Source of the DNA: Alistipes shahii WAL 8301
GTDB taxonomy: Bacteria; Bacteroidota; Bacteroidia; Bacteroidales; Rikenellaceae
DNA: 64,000 nt
Reading direction: 5' to 3'
Assembly (NCBI RefSeq): GCF_025145845.1
Contig: NZ_CP102253.1
Span: 2,728,001 to 2,792,000 of the forward strand
This document shows, piece after piece, positions 42,562 through 50,871 of the stretch. Position 1 is the first letter of the stretch. Each line of letters begins with the position of its first letter. The position numbers and the translations under genes were made by a program. The notes beneath the pieces were generated by a model. It had not been told where the DNA came from, searched no databases, and was given only the letters and a program-made list of their open reading frames with translations.

Positions 42562-42957
42562 ATGAAAATTGCAATTCCTACAAGAGACTGTCGCATCGAC
42601 GACCACTTCGGCCATTGCGACCATTACACGATCTATACGATAGAAAACAAAACCATTGCAGCACGCGAAGAGCTGCCCTCGCCGCAGGGGTGCGGTTGCA
42701 AGTCGGGCATCGCTGCCGACCTGCAGCGCCTCGGCGTTACGGCGATGTTGGCGGGCAATATGGGCGAAGGGGCCAAAAACAAACTCGAAGCCCACGGCAT
42801 CACGGTCGTGCGAGGTTGCAGCGGCGACATCGAGACCGTAGTCAAAAGCTACCTCGCAGGATTCATTCTCGATTCGGGCAAGAGGTGCGCCGGACACGAC
42901 GGAGCGCACCGATGTGACGGGCACGGACACGAACATACGCACGAGTGCGGACATTAA
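42562..42957 (+). CDS. NifX/NifB-type (dinitrogenase iron-molybdenum cofactor) domain protein with His/Cys tail
   Basis: 131 residues. MKIAIPTRDCRIDDHFGHCDHYTIY is the typical start of small NifX-type metal-cluster-binding proteins, with conserved GCGCKSGIAADLQRLGV and MGEGAKNKLEAHGI. After residue 110 is a metal-binding tail, CAGHDGAHRCDGHGHEHTHECGH in outline (His and Cys alternating with Gly). No nitrogenase genes are present. It likely carries or scavenges a metal or iron-sulfur cluster in the cytoplasm. DUF4405 follows after 11 bases. Confidence 0.85.
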   Translation: MKIAIPTRDCRIDDHFGHCDHYTIYTIENKTIAAREELPSPQGCGCKSGIAADLQRLGVTAMLAGNMGEGAKNKLEAHGITVVRGCSGDIETVVKSYLAGFILDSGKRCAGHDGAHRCDGHGHEHTHECGH

Positions 42958-42968
42958 GTTCCGGAAGC

Positions 42969-43319
42969 ATGAAAAACAGGCTGAGAACGAATATCCTGAT
43001 CGACGCCGGACTGCTGGTCGGCATGGCGGCGGTCAGCATCAGCGGCTTCGTGATGAACGTCATCCTGCCTTCGCGCCACGCCATTCGCCATGCCGGAGCC
43101 CGTGCCCATGCATCGCAGCTCCTGGGCATGGGGCGGCACGACTGGGGAACGATACATACCTGGGTGGGCGTGGCATTGCTGCTACTGTTGATCTTGCACG
43201 TCGCGTTCCACTGGAAAACGATTGACGCCTTCTTCCACAAGAACCTCCCGAACAGAGGCGTGCGAACCGCGGTCGTCGGACTGTTGACCCTCTTTGCACT
43301 CATGGCGATACTGCCATGA
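42969..43319 (+). CDS. DUF4405 membrane protein
   Basis: 116 residues from the ATG at 42969 (MKNRLRTNILIDAGLL). Three hydrophobic helices: LLVGMAAVSISGFVMNVIL, WVGVALLLLLILHVAFHW and AVVGLLTLFALMAILP. The helices hold His residues (HTWVG, LHVAFHW) that could ligate haem, as in the DUF4405 family related to cytochrome b-type membrane proteins. It is likely co-transcribed with the NifX-like gene, which points to a small metal- or electron-transfer pair, as an inference. Confidence 0.75.
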   Translation: MKNRLRTNILIDAGLLVGMAAVSISGFVMNVILPSRHAIRHAGARAHASQLLGMGRHDWGTIHTWVGVALLLLLILHVAFHWKTIDAFFHKNLPNRGVRTAVVGLLTLFALMAILP

Positions 43320-43380
43320 ATCTATGCATTGTAGGCGGGCGCATGGGAAAGGCGGAGCAGAGCGAAACATGAACGGATAG

Positions 43381-43412
43381 GCCCCTGAAAGTCGGAGATG
43401 ATTTTCGGGGGC
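43381..43412 (+). terminator. Terminator after the NifX-like/DUF4405 pair
   Basis: GCCCCTGAAA pairs with TTTTCGGGGGC, followed by TTGCTT. It lies 62 bases after the DUF4405 stop. Confidence 0.65.
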
Positions 43413-43613
43413 TTGCTTATATCCAGGGCTTCTGGACAAGGGACACTATACAGAGGTAGCCGGCCGTGCCGTTCGTCCATTAAACCGTTCACGCCGACGT
43501 CGTCGGCATTCCAGAATTACCGGATTTTTCGCCGACCACCTTTTCTGCGCCGGAATTTCCGGCTGAAATATGAACGGGATGGCCCTGGCCTTGACTCGTA
43601 CGGTTTTATTGAG

Positions 43614-43621
43614 TACCTTTG
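43614..43621 (+). promoter_or_regulatory. Promoter -7 box of the FemAB-like gene
   Basis: TACCTTTG. Transcription would begin near 43628, so the long upstream ORF extension (to 43398) is not translated and the start must be at or after 43644. Confidence 0.6.
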
Positions 43622-43643
43622 TGAATTCCAAAATTTTCAGATC

Positions 43644-44765
43644 GTGCACTTAAAAATCGAACCGAAAAAGGTGGTCGATGCTTACAGTACGCCGATCGTC
43701 CAGCAGACATCGTTCTGGTCGAAAGTGAAGGAGCGGTTGGGAATGGATTCCCGGGCATTTGATTTTTCGGTCCGCAACAGCGAAATTTACACCAATGTAG
43801 GCGGCTATGCACATACGCAGGGCGACTTCATCACATTCTTTCAATACCTGAACACCGAGGATTACATCGCCTATTTCCCTTACGGTCCAGAGATCGAGCC
43901 TTCGGAAGAGAACCACGGCCGTTTTCTGGAAGAGTTGTCCGAATCGCTGCGTTCGTACCTTCCGAAGCACTGCGTGGCCCTGCGCTATGATCTGAACTGG
44001 GAATCGCACTGGTGCAAGACTGAAAATTTCGATACGAAGGGCAACTGGCTCGGACTGCCAGATAAGGAGTTTCAGGAGTTTAAGCTCAATTACGGCACTG
44101 CGGAGTGGAATCTGCGTAAAGCCAATACCAACATTCTGCCGGCCAACACAATCGTCGTGGACCTGACGCCCGATGAAGCGACTATTCTCGACCGCATGAA
44201 ACCCAAGACGCGCTACAACATCCGTCTGGCCCGGCGCAAGGGAGTCAATGTGCGTGCGGTCGGCATCGAAGGACTGGATGTCTGGTACGAACTTTATATG
44301 GAAACCGCCTTGCGAAACGGACTTTACATCAACGGCAAGAGCTATTTCCGTTCGGTATTCGCCTCGAAGATGGAGTGTCCGGACAAGGCGGTGCAGGTGA
44401 CATTGTTGGTCGCCTGTTTCGACGACACACCGCTGGCGGCGATGTTCCTCATCCTTTCGGCCCACCGGGCGACCTACCTCTACGGAGCCTCTTCCTCACG
44501 GATGCGCAACCTGATGCCGACCTATGCCCTGCAATGGCGGGCTATGCAGATCGCCAAGGAGAACTGTTGCAGCGAGTACGATATGTTCGGCATCGCCCCG
44601 TGTCCGGATCCGTCACACCCGATGTATGGCCTTTACAAGTTCAAGCAGGGATTCGGCGGCGATGTGTACCATCAGCTCGGATGCTGGGACTATCCGCTCG
44701 AAAAGGAGAAGTATGACTATTTCTGCGCCTGCGAGATGAACATGCAAGGCTATTACCGGAACTGA
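43644..44765 (+). CDS. FemAB/GNAT-fold aminoacyltransferase-like protein
   Basis: 373 residues from a GTG at 43644, chosen because the promoter lies just upstream and no closer in-frame ATG precedes the conserved start (HLKIEPKKVVDAYSTPIVQQT). Family features: QQTSFWSKVKERLG, TIVVDLTPDEATILDRMKPKTRYNIRLARRKGV, YLYGASSSRMRNLMPTYALQW, and YDMFGIAPCPDPSHPMYGLYKFKQGFGG. These match the FemABX/peptidoglycan-bridge family, which uses aminoacyl-tRNA to extend stem peptides in Gram-positives. In Gram-negatives the substrate is unknown. Confidence 0.85.
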   Translation: MHLKIEPKKVVDAYSTPIVQQTSFWSKVKERLGMDSRAFDFSVRNSEIYTNVGGYAHTQGDFITFFQYLNTEDYIAYFPYGPEIEPSEENHGRFLEELSESLRSYLPKHCVALRYDLNWESHWCKTENFDTKGNWLGLPDKEFQEFKLNYGTAEWNLRKANTNILPANTIVVDLTPDEATILDRMKPKTRYNIRLARRKGVNVRAVGIEGLDVWYELYMETALRNGLYINGKSYFRSVFASKMECPDKAVQVTLLVACFDDTPLAAMFLILSAHRATYLYGASSSRMRNLMPTYALQWRAMQIAKENCCSEYDMFGIAPCPDPSHPMYGLYKFKQGFGGDVYHQLGCWDYPLEKEKYDYFCACEMNMQGYYRN

Positions 44766-44843
44766 AATACGAAGGTAGGACCTGTTTTCATGGAGCATCC
44801 ATTCGAAAAGGTTGAACAATGCCGCAGGTTGTCTTTGCCCTTA

Positions 44844-44852
44844 CCCCCCCCC
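44844..44852 (+). repeat. C9 homopolymer tract upstream of the MgtC gene
   Basis: Nine consecutive C in the 141-base spacer between the FemAB-like gene and the MgtC-family gene, 55 bases before the latter's start. Such tracts are slippage-prone. Confidence 0.8.
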
Positions 44853-44906
44853 GTCGGTGAACACTAGCTGGCGGGAGATGGCTGACTATTAAAAATACGA
44901 TAACAG

Positions 44907-45557
44907 ATGAATATGACTTTGGAAGTAACGCTTCGACTTTTCGTCGCTCTGTTGCTGGGCGGAATCGTCGGAATAGAACGGGAATTCCGTTCCAAAGATG
45001 CGGGGTTCCGCACGCATTTTCTCGTCGCGCTGGGCAGTGCCCTCTTCTGCGTCGTTTCGCAGTACGGATTTGGCATAGATCTGAAAGATTCGTCGCGGGT
45101 GGCCGCGCAGGTTGTCTCGGGAATCGGATTCCTCGGCGCTGGAACCATCATCTTTCAGAAAAATATGGTACGCGGACTTACGACAGCAGCAGGACTGTGG
45201 GTAACGGCGGCTATCGGACTGGCTTGCGGTACGGGAATGTATGCTGCGGCCGCGATCGCTACGGTGATGATACTGCTGGGACTGGAGGTGCTCAACGCCT
45301 TGATCCCACAGGTGGGAACGACGACCGTGAGCCTGACTTTCTCGGCTACGTCGAAAGAGAGCGTCAAAAGAGTGGTCGATCAGATCAAGGACGACTGTAT
45401 CGAGCTGTATTCCTACGAACTGAAGGATCGTCGTACCTCGCAGGGCGAAATCTTCGAAGCTCGGCTGGAGATGAAAGTGAAACGCGGCAACCACAACGAG
45501 CGACTCATCGGTTATATGGATGAATTCGACGACGTTATGATTTCGAGTATCGAATAA
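44907..45557 (+). CDS. MgtC/SapB-family inner-membrane protein
   Basis: 216 residues. Four to five hydrophobic helices with the family signatures GGIVGIEREF, GFRTHFLVALGSALF, QVVSGIGFLGAGTII and VRGLTTAAGLWVTAAIGLACG. A soluble C-terminal domain of about 80 residues (TVSLTFSATSKESVKRVV...) resembles the ACT-like end of SapB/YhiD proteins. MgtC proteins affect Mg2+ homeostasis and, in Salmonella, inhibit the F1Fo ATP synthase; the role here is untested. Confidence 0.9.
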   Translation: MNMTLEVTLRLFVALLLGGIVGIEREFRSKDAGFRTHFLVALGSALFCVVSQYGFGIDLKDSSRVAAQVVSGIGFLGAGTIIFQKNMVRGLTTAAGLWVTAAIGLACGTGMYAAAAIATVMILLGLEVLNALIPQVGTTTVSLTFSATSKESVKRVVDQIKDDCIELYSYELKDRRTSQGEIFEARLEMKVKRGNHNERLIGYMDEFDDVMISSIE

Positions 45558-45583
45558 TATTTACGGGTTCAGACGCGACCGGA

Positions 45584-47116
45584 TTATCTTTTCACCCGCA
45601 CCTCGTACAGGTCGCTGCGACGGTCCTTGAGGTTGCGGACGCTGCCGTAGGTGTGCAACTCGTTCAACAGGTTCAGGTTAATGTCCGAAATAAGGATCAT
45701 CTCCGTATTGGGCGTCGCCTCCGCACGCCGTCCGTCCGTCGGAAAAGCGAAATCGCAGGGCGTGAAAACTCCGGAGCGCGCATACTGAATGTCCATGTTG
45801 TGCACCTTGGGCAGGTTGCCCACACTGCCTGCGATCACCACGAAACATTCGTTCTCGATGGCGCGGGCATGGGCGCAGACTTGCACGCGCGAATAGGCAT
45901 TCTGCGTATCCGTGAGGAACGGCACGAAGAGAATCTGCATCCCCTCGGAGGCCATAATGCGTGAAAGTTCCGGAAACTCAACGTCGTAGCAGATCAATAC
46001 GCCGATCTTCGCGCAGTCCGTCTCGAACGTGCGGATCGTCTTGCCGCCGCTCAATCCCCAGCACTTCATCTCGTCGGGCGTAACGTGCAATTTTTCATAC
46101 ATTTCGTAAGTTCCGTCACGGCGGCAGAGGAACCCCACGTTGTAAAGCTGCCCGTCGTCTTTGATCTGGGGCATGCTGCCCGTGATGATATTGATGTTGA
46201 ACTTAATGGCCAATGCGATAAACCGGTCCCGGATTTCATCCGTATATTGCGCCAGCCCGCGAATGGCCTCCGATTCGCTGACATCGTTGAACCGCGCCAT
46301 AAGCGGAGCGTTGAAATATTCGGGAAAAAGAACGAAATCACTCTGATAGCCGCTCACGGAATCGACGAAAAACTCCACCTGTTCGAACAGGTCGTCAAGG
46401 GTCTTGTAGCTGCGCATTTGCCACTGTACGATGCCTACGCGCACCGTGGTTTTGGGCAGGATGTACTCCTCGGTCGGAGCCTGATAATAGATGTTGTCCC
46501 ACTGAAGCAGGCAGGCGTAGTGGCGCGACTCCTCGTCGTTGGGCAGATAGTTGCGCATTACTTTACGGACATGGAAATCGTTCGAGAGCTGGAACAACAG
46601 CACAGGATCGACAATTTCACGTTGGCGCACTTTGTCTATATATTCCTTGGGGCGCATCTGTTCCGCATACTTATGGTAGTTGGGCAGACGGCCCCCGAAC
46701 ATGATGGCTTTCAGGTTGAGTTTTTCGCACAGTTCCTTGCGGTATTCGTACATGCGCCGCGCCAGACGCAGTCCCCGGTAGTCGGGATGGATGAAGACCT
46801 CGATGCCGTAGAGGATGTTACCCTTGCGGGTGTGGGTGTCGAATGTTTCATTCCCCGTAACCTGGGCGTAGGTGTGGTCGTTCTTCACGTCATCGTAATT
46901 CACAATGATCGAAAGCGCGCAGCCTACGATCTTGCCGTCCACGACTACGACGATCTGCCCCTCCGGGAAGATGCGAATCAGTTTGTCGATTTGCTTCGGC
47001 GTCCAAAAAACGTCGCTTCCATCGGCATAGACGCGGGTAAAGGAACTGGCCAGTTGGTCGTAATCCTCTTTCTGAAGATTGCGAATTTCTACTTTATTGA
47101 TTTCTAACGTTTCCAT
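45584..47116 (-). CDS. GNAT acetyltransferase-carbon-nitrogen hydrolase fusion
   Basis: 510 residues from the ATG at 47116 (METLEINKVEIRNLQKEDYDQL). The first about 200 residues are a GNAT domain (YGIEVFIHPDYRGLRLARRMYEYR is the acetyl-CoA loop). From about 220 it is a nitrilase-fold amidohydrolase with the Glu-Lys-Cys triad visible: Glu in FVLFPEYFNAPL, Lys in YEKLHVTPDE, Cys in VLICYDVEFPE. The order and length match a widespread GNAT-nitrilase family whose substrate is not known to me. The upstream start at 47143 overlaps the promoter and is rejected. Confidence 0.9.
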   Translation of the reverse strand: METLEINKVEIRNLQKEDYDQLASSFTRVYADGSDVFWTPKQIDKLIRIFPEGQIVVVVDGKIVGCALSIIVNYDDVKNDHTYAQVTGNETFDTHTRKGNILYGIEVFIHPDYRGLRLARRMYEYRKELCEKLNLKAIMFGGRLPNYHKYAEQMRPKEYIDKVRQREIVDPVLLFQLSNDFHVRKVMRNYLPNDEESRHYACLLQWDNIYYQAPTEEYILPKTTVRVGIVQWQMRSYKTLDDLFEQVEFFVDSVSGYQSDFVLFPEYFNAPLMARFNDVSESEAIRGLAQYTDEIRDRFIALAIKFNINIITGSMPQIKDDGQLYNVGFLCRRDGTYEMYEKLHVTPDEMKCWGLSGGKTIRTFETDCAKIGVLICYDVEFPELSRIMASEGMQILFVPFLTDTQNAYSRVQVCAHARAIENECFVVIAGSVGNLPKVHNMDIQYARSGVFTPCDFAFPTDGRRAEATPNTEMILISDINLNLLNELHTYGSVRNLKDRRSDLYEVRVKR

Positions 47117-47140
47117 AAACACATGGGTTGAAAAAACGTA

Positions 47141-47148
47141 CAAAGATA
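47141..47148 (-). promoter_or_regulatory. Promoter -7 box of the GNAT-nitrilase gene
   Basis: Minus-strand TATCTTTG, 25 bases before the start codon. Confidence 0.6.
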
Positions 47149-47190
47149 CTCTTTAACTTCCGAAAACGCCAGAGAGAGGAAAATATAAGA

Positions 47191-47219
47191 AGAGCGGCAC
47201 TCGAAATTCACACCGCTCT
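47191..47219 (-). terminator. Terminator at the end of the glycan-utilization locus
   Basis: AGAGCGG and CCGCTCT arms with a 15-base loop; on the minus strand the stem is followed by TTCTTATATTTT. It would stop transcripts coming from the glycan genes. Confidence 0.55.
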
Positions 47220-47245
47220 CCTCTCTGCCGGTGCCGCAGACTTTA

Positions 47246-47332
47246 TCACCCCGAATTAAGAATCGTAAGTTGCGGAAACGGGAACGAAATACCCTCCTCG
47301 TTGAAGGTGGCGTAAATTGTAAGTTTCTTCAT
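47246..47332 (-). pseudogene. Possible remnant of a MscS-type mechanosensitive channel C-terminus
   Basis: A 28-codon ORF starts 2 bases after the GH92-GH125 stop. It reads IYATFNEEGISFPFPQLTI near its middle. This looks like the last beta strand segment of MscS channels (family pattern: FNExGIxxPFPQ). Nothing else of such a gene is present. It may be a gene-end fragment left by a rearrangement, or chance. Confidence 0.35.
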
Positions 47333-47334
47333 GG

Positions 47335-50300
47335 TTAGTATATGGAATTCAGCAGGTCCGTTTTCCCGTCGTTTACGAGTTTGAGGATCAGCTCCCCGAA
47401 GAGGGTGTTCTGCCAGGCGAACCACGCGCGGGTGAAATCCGCGGCATCGTGGCGCGAAAAACTTTCGTGCATGAATCCCGTTCCGGCGTCGGTGGTGATC
47501 AGCTGGCAGATGCAGTCGCGGATCTCTTCGTCGTCGGTCGCCGTGAAGGCCCGCATCATAATGCTCATGGGCCAGATCATCTCCACGCCGATATGGGGTC
47601 CTCCGATACCCTCTCCGGCAGCTCCGCGCCAGAAATAGGGATTTTCCGTGCTCCACACGAACCGGCGCGTGTTTTCGTAAATCGGGTCCGTGCGCTCCAC
47701 GTCGCCCAGATAGGGCATTGCCAGCAGCGACGGCACATTGGCATCGTCCATTAGGAAGCAGCCTCCGAATCCGTCCACCTCGAAGGCGTAGATCTTCCCG
47801 AACTCCGGATGCTCGACCACCGCGTATTTCTGCAATGCCTCTTCCACCTCTCCGGCCAGCGCCGTGCACTCCGCGGCCAGCTCCCGCTCGCCGTTCACCG
47901 CCGTCAGGATCTCGGCGGCCTTGCGCAGCGACGTGACGGTCATGAAATTCGACGGGATGAGGAACCCGAAGGTCGTGGCGTCGTCCGAAGGACGGAACGC
48001 CGAGACGATCAGCCCCACGGGTTTCACGGGGTTGCCGCGCCCCACATGGCAGCGGGTATCCAGCTGGCGGTCGGTCGTGCGCAGGAAGATGTAATCGCCC
48101 GGCCCCTCCTTCATCTGCTGTTCGCGCAGCGTCTTCACGATGTTGCGCATCGCCGAGGTCCACTCCCCGTCGAAGACCGACGTGTCGCCCGTGGTTTTCC
48201 AGTAATGGTGCGCAAGGCGCAGAGGATAGCAATGGGAATCGATCTCCCATTTGCGCTCGAAAACCCAGGGACTTTGATCGTTGCCCGGATAGCCGACATC
48301 CTCGCCGTCACCCGTAGGGCCGACGTTGAAGGCATTAGCGTAAGGATCGATATTGATGAGTTTGAATTGCCGCCGGATCACCCCCGCGATCATCTTCTGC
48401 AACGCCGGGTCCTCCTTACACAACTGCACGTAGGGCCACACCTGCGCCCCCGAGTCGCGGAGCCACATGGCCGGAATGTCGCCCGTGTAGACGTAGGTAT
48501 CGGGATTGCCCGCCTCGTCCTCGCCGTAGTGTACGGTGGTGTCGAGCGTGTTGGGGAAGCAGTTGGCGAACATCCACCGCAGGCGTTCGTTGGTCAGAAG
48601 ACCGCACACGCGGGCGATCTCCCCCTCTACCGCTTCCGACTTAAAAAGCCGCTGCTCCTCCGCGGGCCGCTGGTCGGCGTACGCCTCCGGTTCGTCCGGA
48701 CAGTACCACACCTTCTCTTCGGCCCCCATCTCGAAGCGCAGCTCCCCGCCCTTCATCACGTCGGCATGACCGATCCAGGGCTTCGTGTAGGGTTGGCCGT
48801 TGAGCCAAACACGCTGGATATATTTGTTCGCAGCGGAGTTGTTCTCGGCGACAATCGTGAAGGTCCCGCCCGGGACGGTGATTTCGACCCTGTCGAACAG
48901 GGGCGATCCGAACCAGTAGCGTCCGCCCGCAGGCTCGGCTTCGTACATGCCCAGCGACGAGAGGACGTACCACGCCGACATCTGACCCACATCCTCGTTG
49001 CCCGACAATCCGTCCGGCCGGTCGTGGTAGAGCGTCGTGAGCACCTCGCGGACCTTGTCGGCCGTTTTCCACGGCTGGCCCAGCATCGTGTAGAGGTAGA
49101 GGATATGGTGGCTCGGTTCGTTGCCGTGGGCGTACTGGCCGATCAGTCCCGAGATGTCGGGCGAGGTCTCGCCGCCTTCGATGACCGAACTTACCGTAAA
49201 CAGCGAATCGAGTTTTTCAATCATCTTCGCACGCGAGCCGAACAGCCCTTCGAGGCCCTTGACATCGTGCGGAGCCAGCCAGGTGTACTGCCAGGCGTTG
49301 CCCTCGCAGTAGTCGTCGGCGCGGTGCGTCGAGGCGAACGCATTGAAGGGAGTGCGCCAGCCCTTCCGCGAATCCCGGCCCCGCATAAAGCGCGTCGCAG
49401 GGTCGAAATAGTTGCGGTAGCTATGGCTGCGCTCCTCGAAATACTTCGCATCCTCCGCCTTGCCCAGCGCTTCGGCGGCACGCGCCGCCGCGCCGTCGGC
49501 CAAAGCGTACTCCATGTCATAGGCCACGGCCTCGTTGAACATCTCGCACGGGATGTAGCCGTACTCCATGCGCAGGCCGTTGCCCCGGTCGGGGTTCATG
49601 GCCGTCTTACGGATCGCCTCGAAGGCCTTTTCGCGGTCGAAGCCCCCGATGCCCTTCACGATGGCGTCCGCCACCGCTACGATGCCCGGGTTGCCCACCA
49701 TGCAGTCGGTCTCATTACCCCACAGGTGCCATACCGGGAGCCGTCCCTGCTCGTCGGCGATGTGCAGCATCGTCTGGATGATGTCGGGCATCCGCTCCGG
49801 GTGCAGGACGGTCATCAGCGGCATCGCGGCCCGGTAAGTGTCCCACAGCGAAAAGGTCGTATAGGTATCGCGCCCCGGATTCTCATGCACCTTGCCGTCG
49901 GCTCCGCGGTAATCGCCGTTCACATCGCAGAAGAGCGACGGAGCCACCATCGTATGATACAGCGCCGTATAGAAGATGCGCTTCGACGTTTCATCCTCCG
50001 TCTCGATCTTCACCTTCGACAGTTCATCGTTCCACGCCTTGTCGGCAGCGGCCGCCGTAGCGTCGAAATCCCATCCGGGGAGTTCCGCCGCAAGGTTCGC
50101 TTTCGCACCCTCGACGCTTACGGGCGATAAAGCGACTTTCAGCGACACTTGTTCCCCGTCGGTTGTACGGAACGAAGCCCGGGCGTAGTTATCGCCGATG
50201 GTTTCGAATTTTTCGAAGGGTTTCGAGAACTCCGCGACGAAGTAGACCCGCTGGTCTTTGGCCCAGCCCGTCGAGTGACGCCAGCCCGTCACCGTCCGGT

Positions 50301-50871
50301 CGCCCTCCTTTGCGAGATGCGTCTCCGTGGCCTTGTCCCAGCAGCCGCCGTTTTCCAGGTCGAAGACCACGGCTGCCTTTTCAGACGCCGGGAAGGTGTA
50401 GCGGTGCAGACCCACGCGCGCCGTGGCCGTCAGCTCGGCCCGGATGCCATAGCGCGTCAGCGGCACCGAATAGTAGCCCGGCCGGGCAATTTCTTGGGTC
50501 CGGTCGGCATAGGACCACAGTCCCGACGCAGGGTCTGCCTCCTCACCCCGGGCGTAGGTCACATCGCCCGTGACGGGCATGACCGTCACGTCGAACAAAT
50601 CGCCGATGCCCGTGCCGCTCAAATGCGTGTGCGAGAAGCCGATCACCGTCGAATCGCTCGCATGGTAGCCCGAGCACCAGTCCCACGTCTGCGGAATGCT
50701 CGTCGGACCCACCTGCACCAGGCCGAAGGGGACGTTGGCTCCCACGAAGACGTGCCCGTGGCCGCCTGTGCCGATCTTCGGATCGACATGGCGCGTGTAA
50801 TTCTCCTCCGCGGCAGGCTGCGTGCAGCTGCCCAGCAGGGCCGCGGCGAATAAGAATCCCGTAAGTTTCAT
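47335..50871 (-). CDS. GH92 alpha-mannosidase fused to a GH125 exo-alpha-1,6-mannosidase
   Basis: 1178 residues. A lipoprotein signal (AALLGSCTQ) is followed by a GH92 module (about 25-735): VDPKIGTGGHGHVFVGANVPFG, GFSHTHLSGTG, FSLWDTYRAAMPLM, GNEPSHHILYLY and GNEDVGQMSAWYV, the acidic GNED segment being part of the active site. From about residue 750 a second module has TGDIPAMWLRDSGAQVWPY, NAFNVGPTGDGEDVGYPGND, WEIDSHCYPLRLAHHYWK and GGPHIGVEMIWPMSIM, which fit GH125. GH92 needs Ca2+ and inverts; both families trim alpha-linked mannose from N-glycans. Usual lengths (about 750 and 430-480) add up to this protein. Last gene of the locus, so probably periplasmic. Confidence 0.88.
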   Translation of the reverse strand: MKLTGFLFAAALLGSCTQPAAEENYTRHVDPKIGTGGHGHVFVGANVPFGLVQVGPTSIPQTWDWCSGYHASDSTVIGFSHTHLSGTGIGDLFDVTVMPVTGDVTYARGEEADPASGLWSYADRTQEIARPGYYSVPLTRYGIRAELTATARVGLHRYTFPASEKAAVVFDLENGGCWDKATETHLAKEGDRTVTGWRHSTGWAKDQRVYFVAEFSKPFEKFETIGDNYARASFRTTDGEQVSLKVALSPVSVEGAKANLAAELPGWDFDATAAAADKAWNDELSKVKIETEDETSKRIFYTALYHTMVAPSLFCDVNGDYRGADGKVHENPGRDTYTTFSLWDTYRAAMPLMTVLHPERMPDIIQTMLHIADEQGRLPVWHLWGNETDCMVGNPGIVAVADAIVKGIGGFDREKAFEAIRKTAMNPDRGNGLRMEYGYIPCEMFNEAVAYDMEYALADGAAARAAEALGKAEDAKYFEERSHSYRNYFDPATRFMRGRDSRKGWRTPFNAFASTHRADDYCEGNAWQYTWLAPHDVKGLEGLFGSRAKMIEKLDSLFTVSSVIEGGETSPDISGLIGQYAHGNEPSHHILYLYTMLGQPWKTADKVREVLTTLYHDRPDGLSGNEDVGQMSAWYVLSSLGMYEAEPAGGRYWFGSPLFDRVEITVPGGTFTIVAENNSAANKYIQRVWLNGQPYTKPWIGHADVMKGGELRFEMGAEEKVWYCPDEPEAYADQRPAEEQRLFKSEAVEGEIARVCGLLTNERLRWMFANCFPNTLDTTVHYGEDEAGNPDTYVYTGDIPAMWLRDSGAQVWPYVQLCKEDPALQKMIAGVIRRQFKLINIDPYANAFNVGPTGDGEDVGYPGNDQSPWVFERKWEIDSHCYPLRLAHHYWKTTGDTSVFDGEWTSAMRNIVKTLREQQMKEGPGDYIFLRTTDRQLDTRCHVGRGNPVKPVGLIVSAFRPSDDATTFGFLIPSNFMTVTSLRKAAEILTAVNGERELAAECTALAGEVEEALQKYAVVEHPEFGKIYAFEVDGFGGCFLMDDANVPSLLAMPYLGDVERTDPIYENTRRFVWSTENPYFWRGAAGEGIGGPHIGVEMIWPMSIMMRAFTATDDEEIRDCICQLITTDAGTGFMHESFSRHDAADFTRAWFAWQNTLFGELILKLVNDGKTDLLNSIY

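Noticed and set aside
47809..50130. 773-codon open frame opposite the GH92-GH125 gene
   Set aside because: Antisense shadow with codon-position bias from the real gene; no recognisable domain or start signal.
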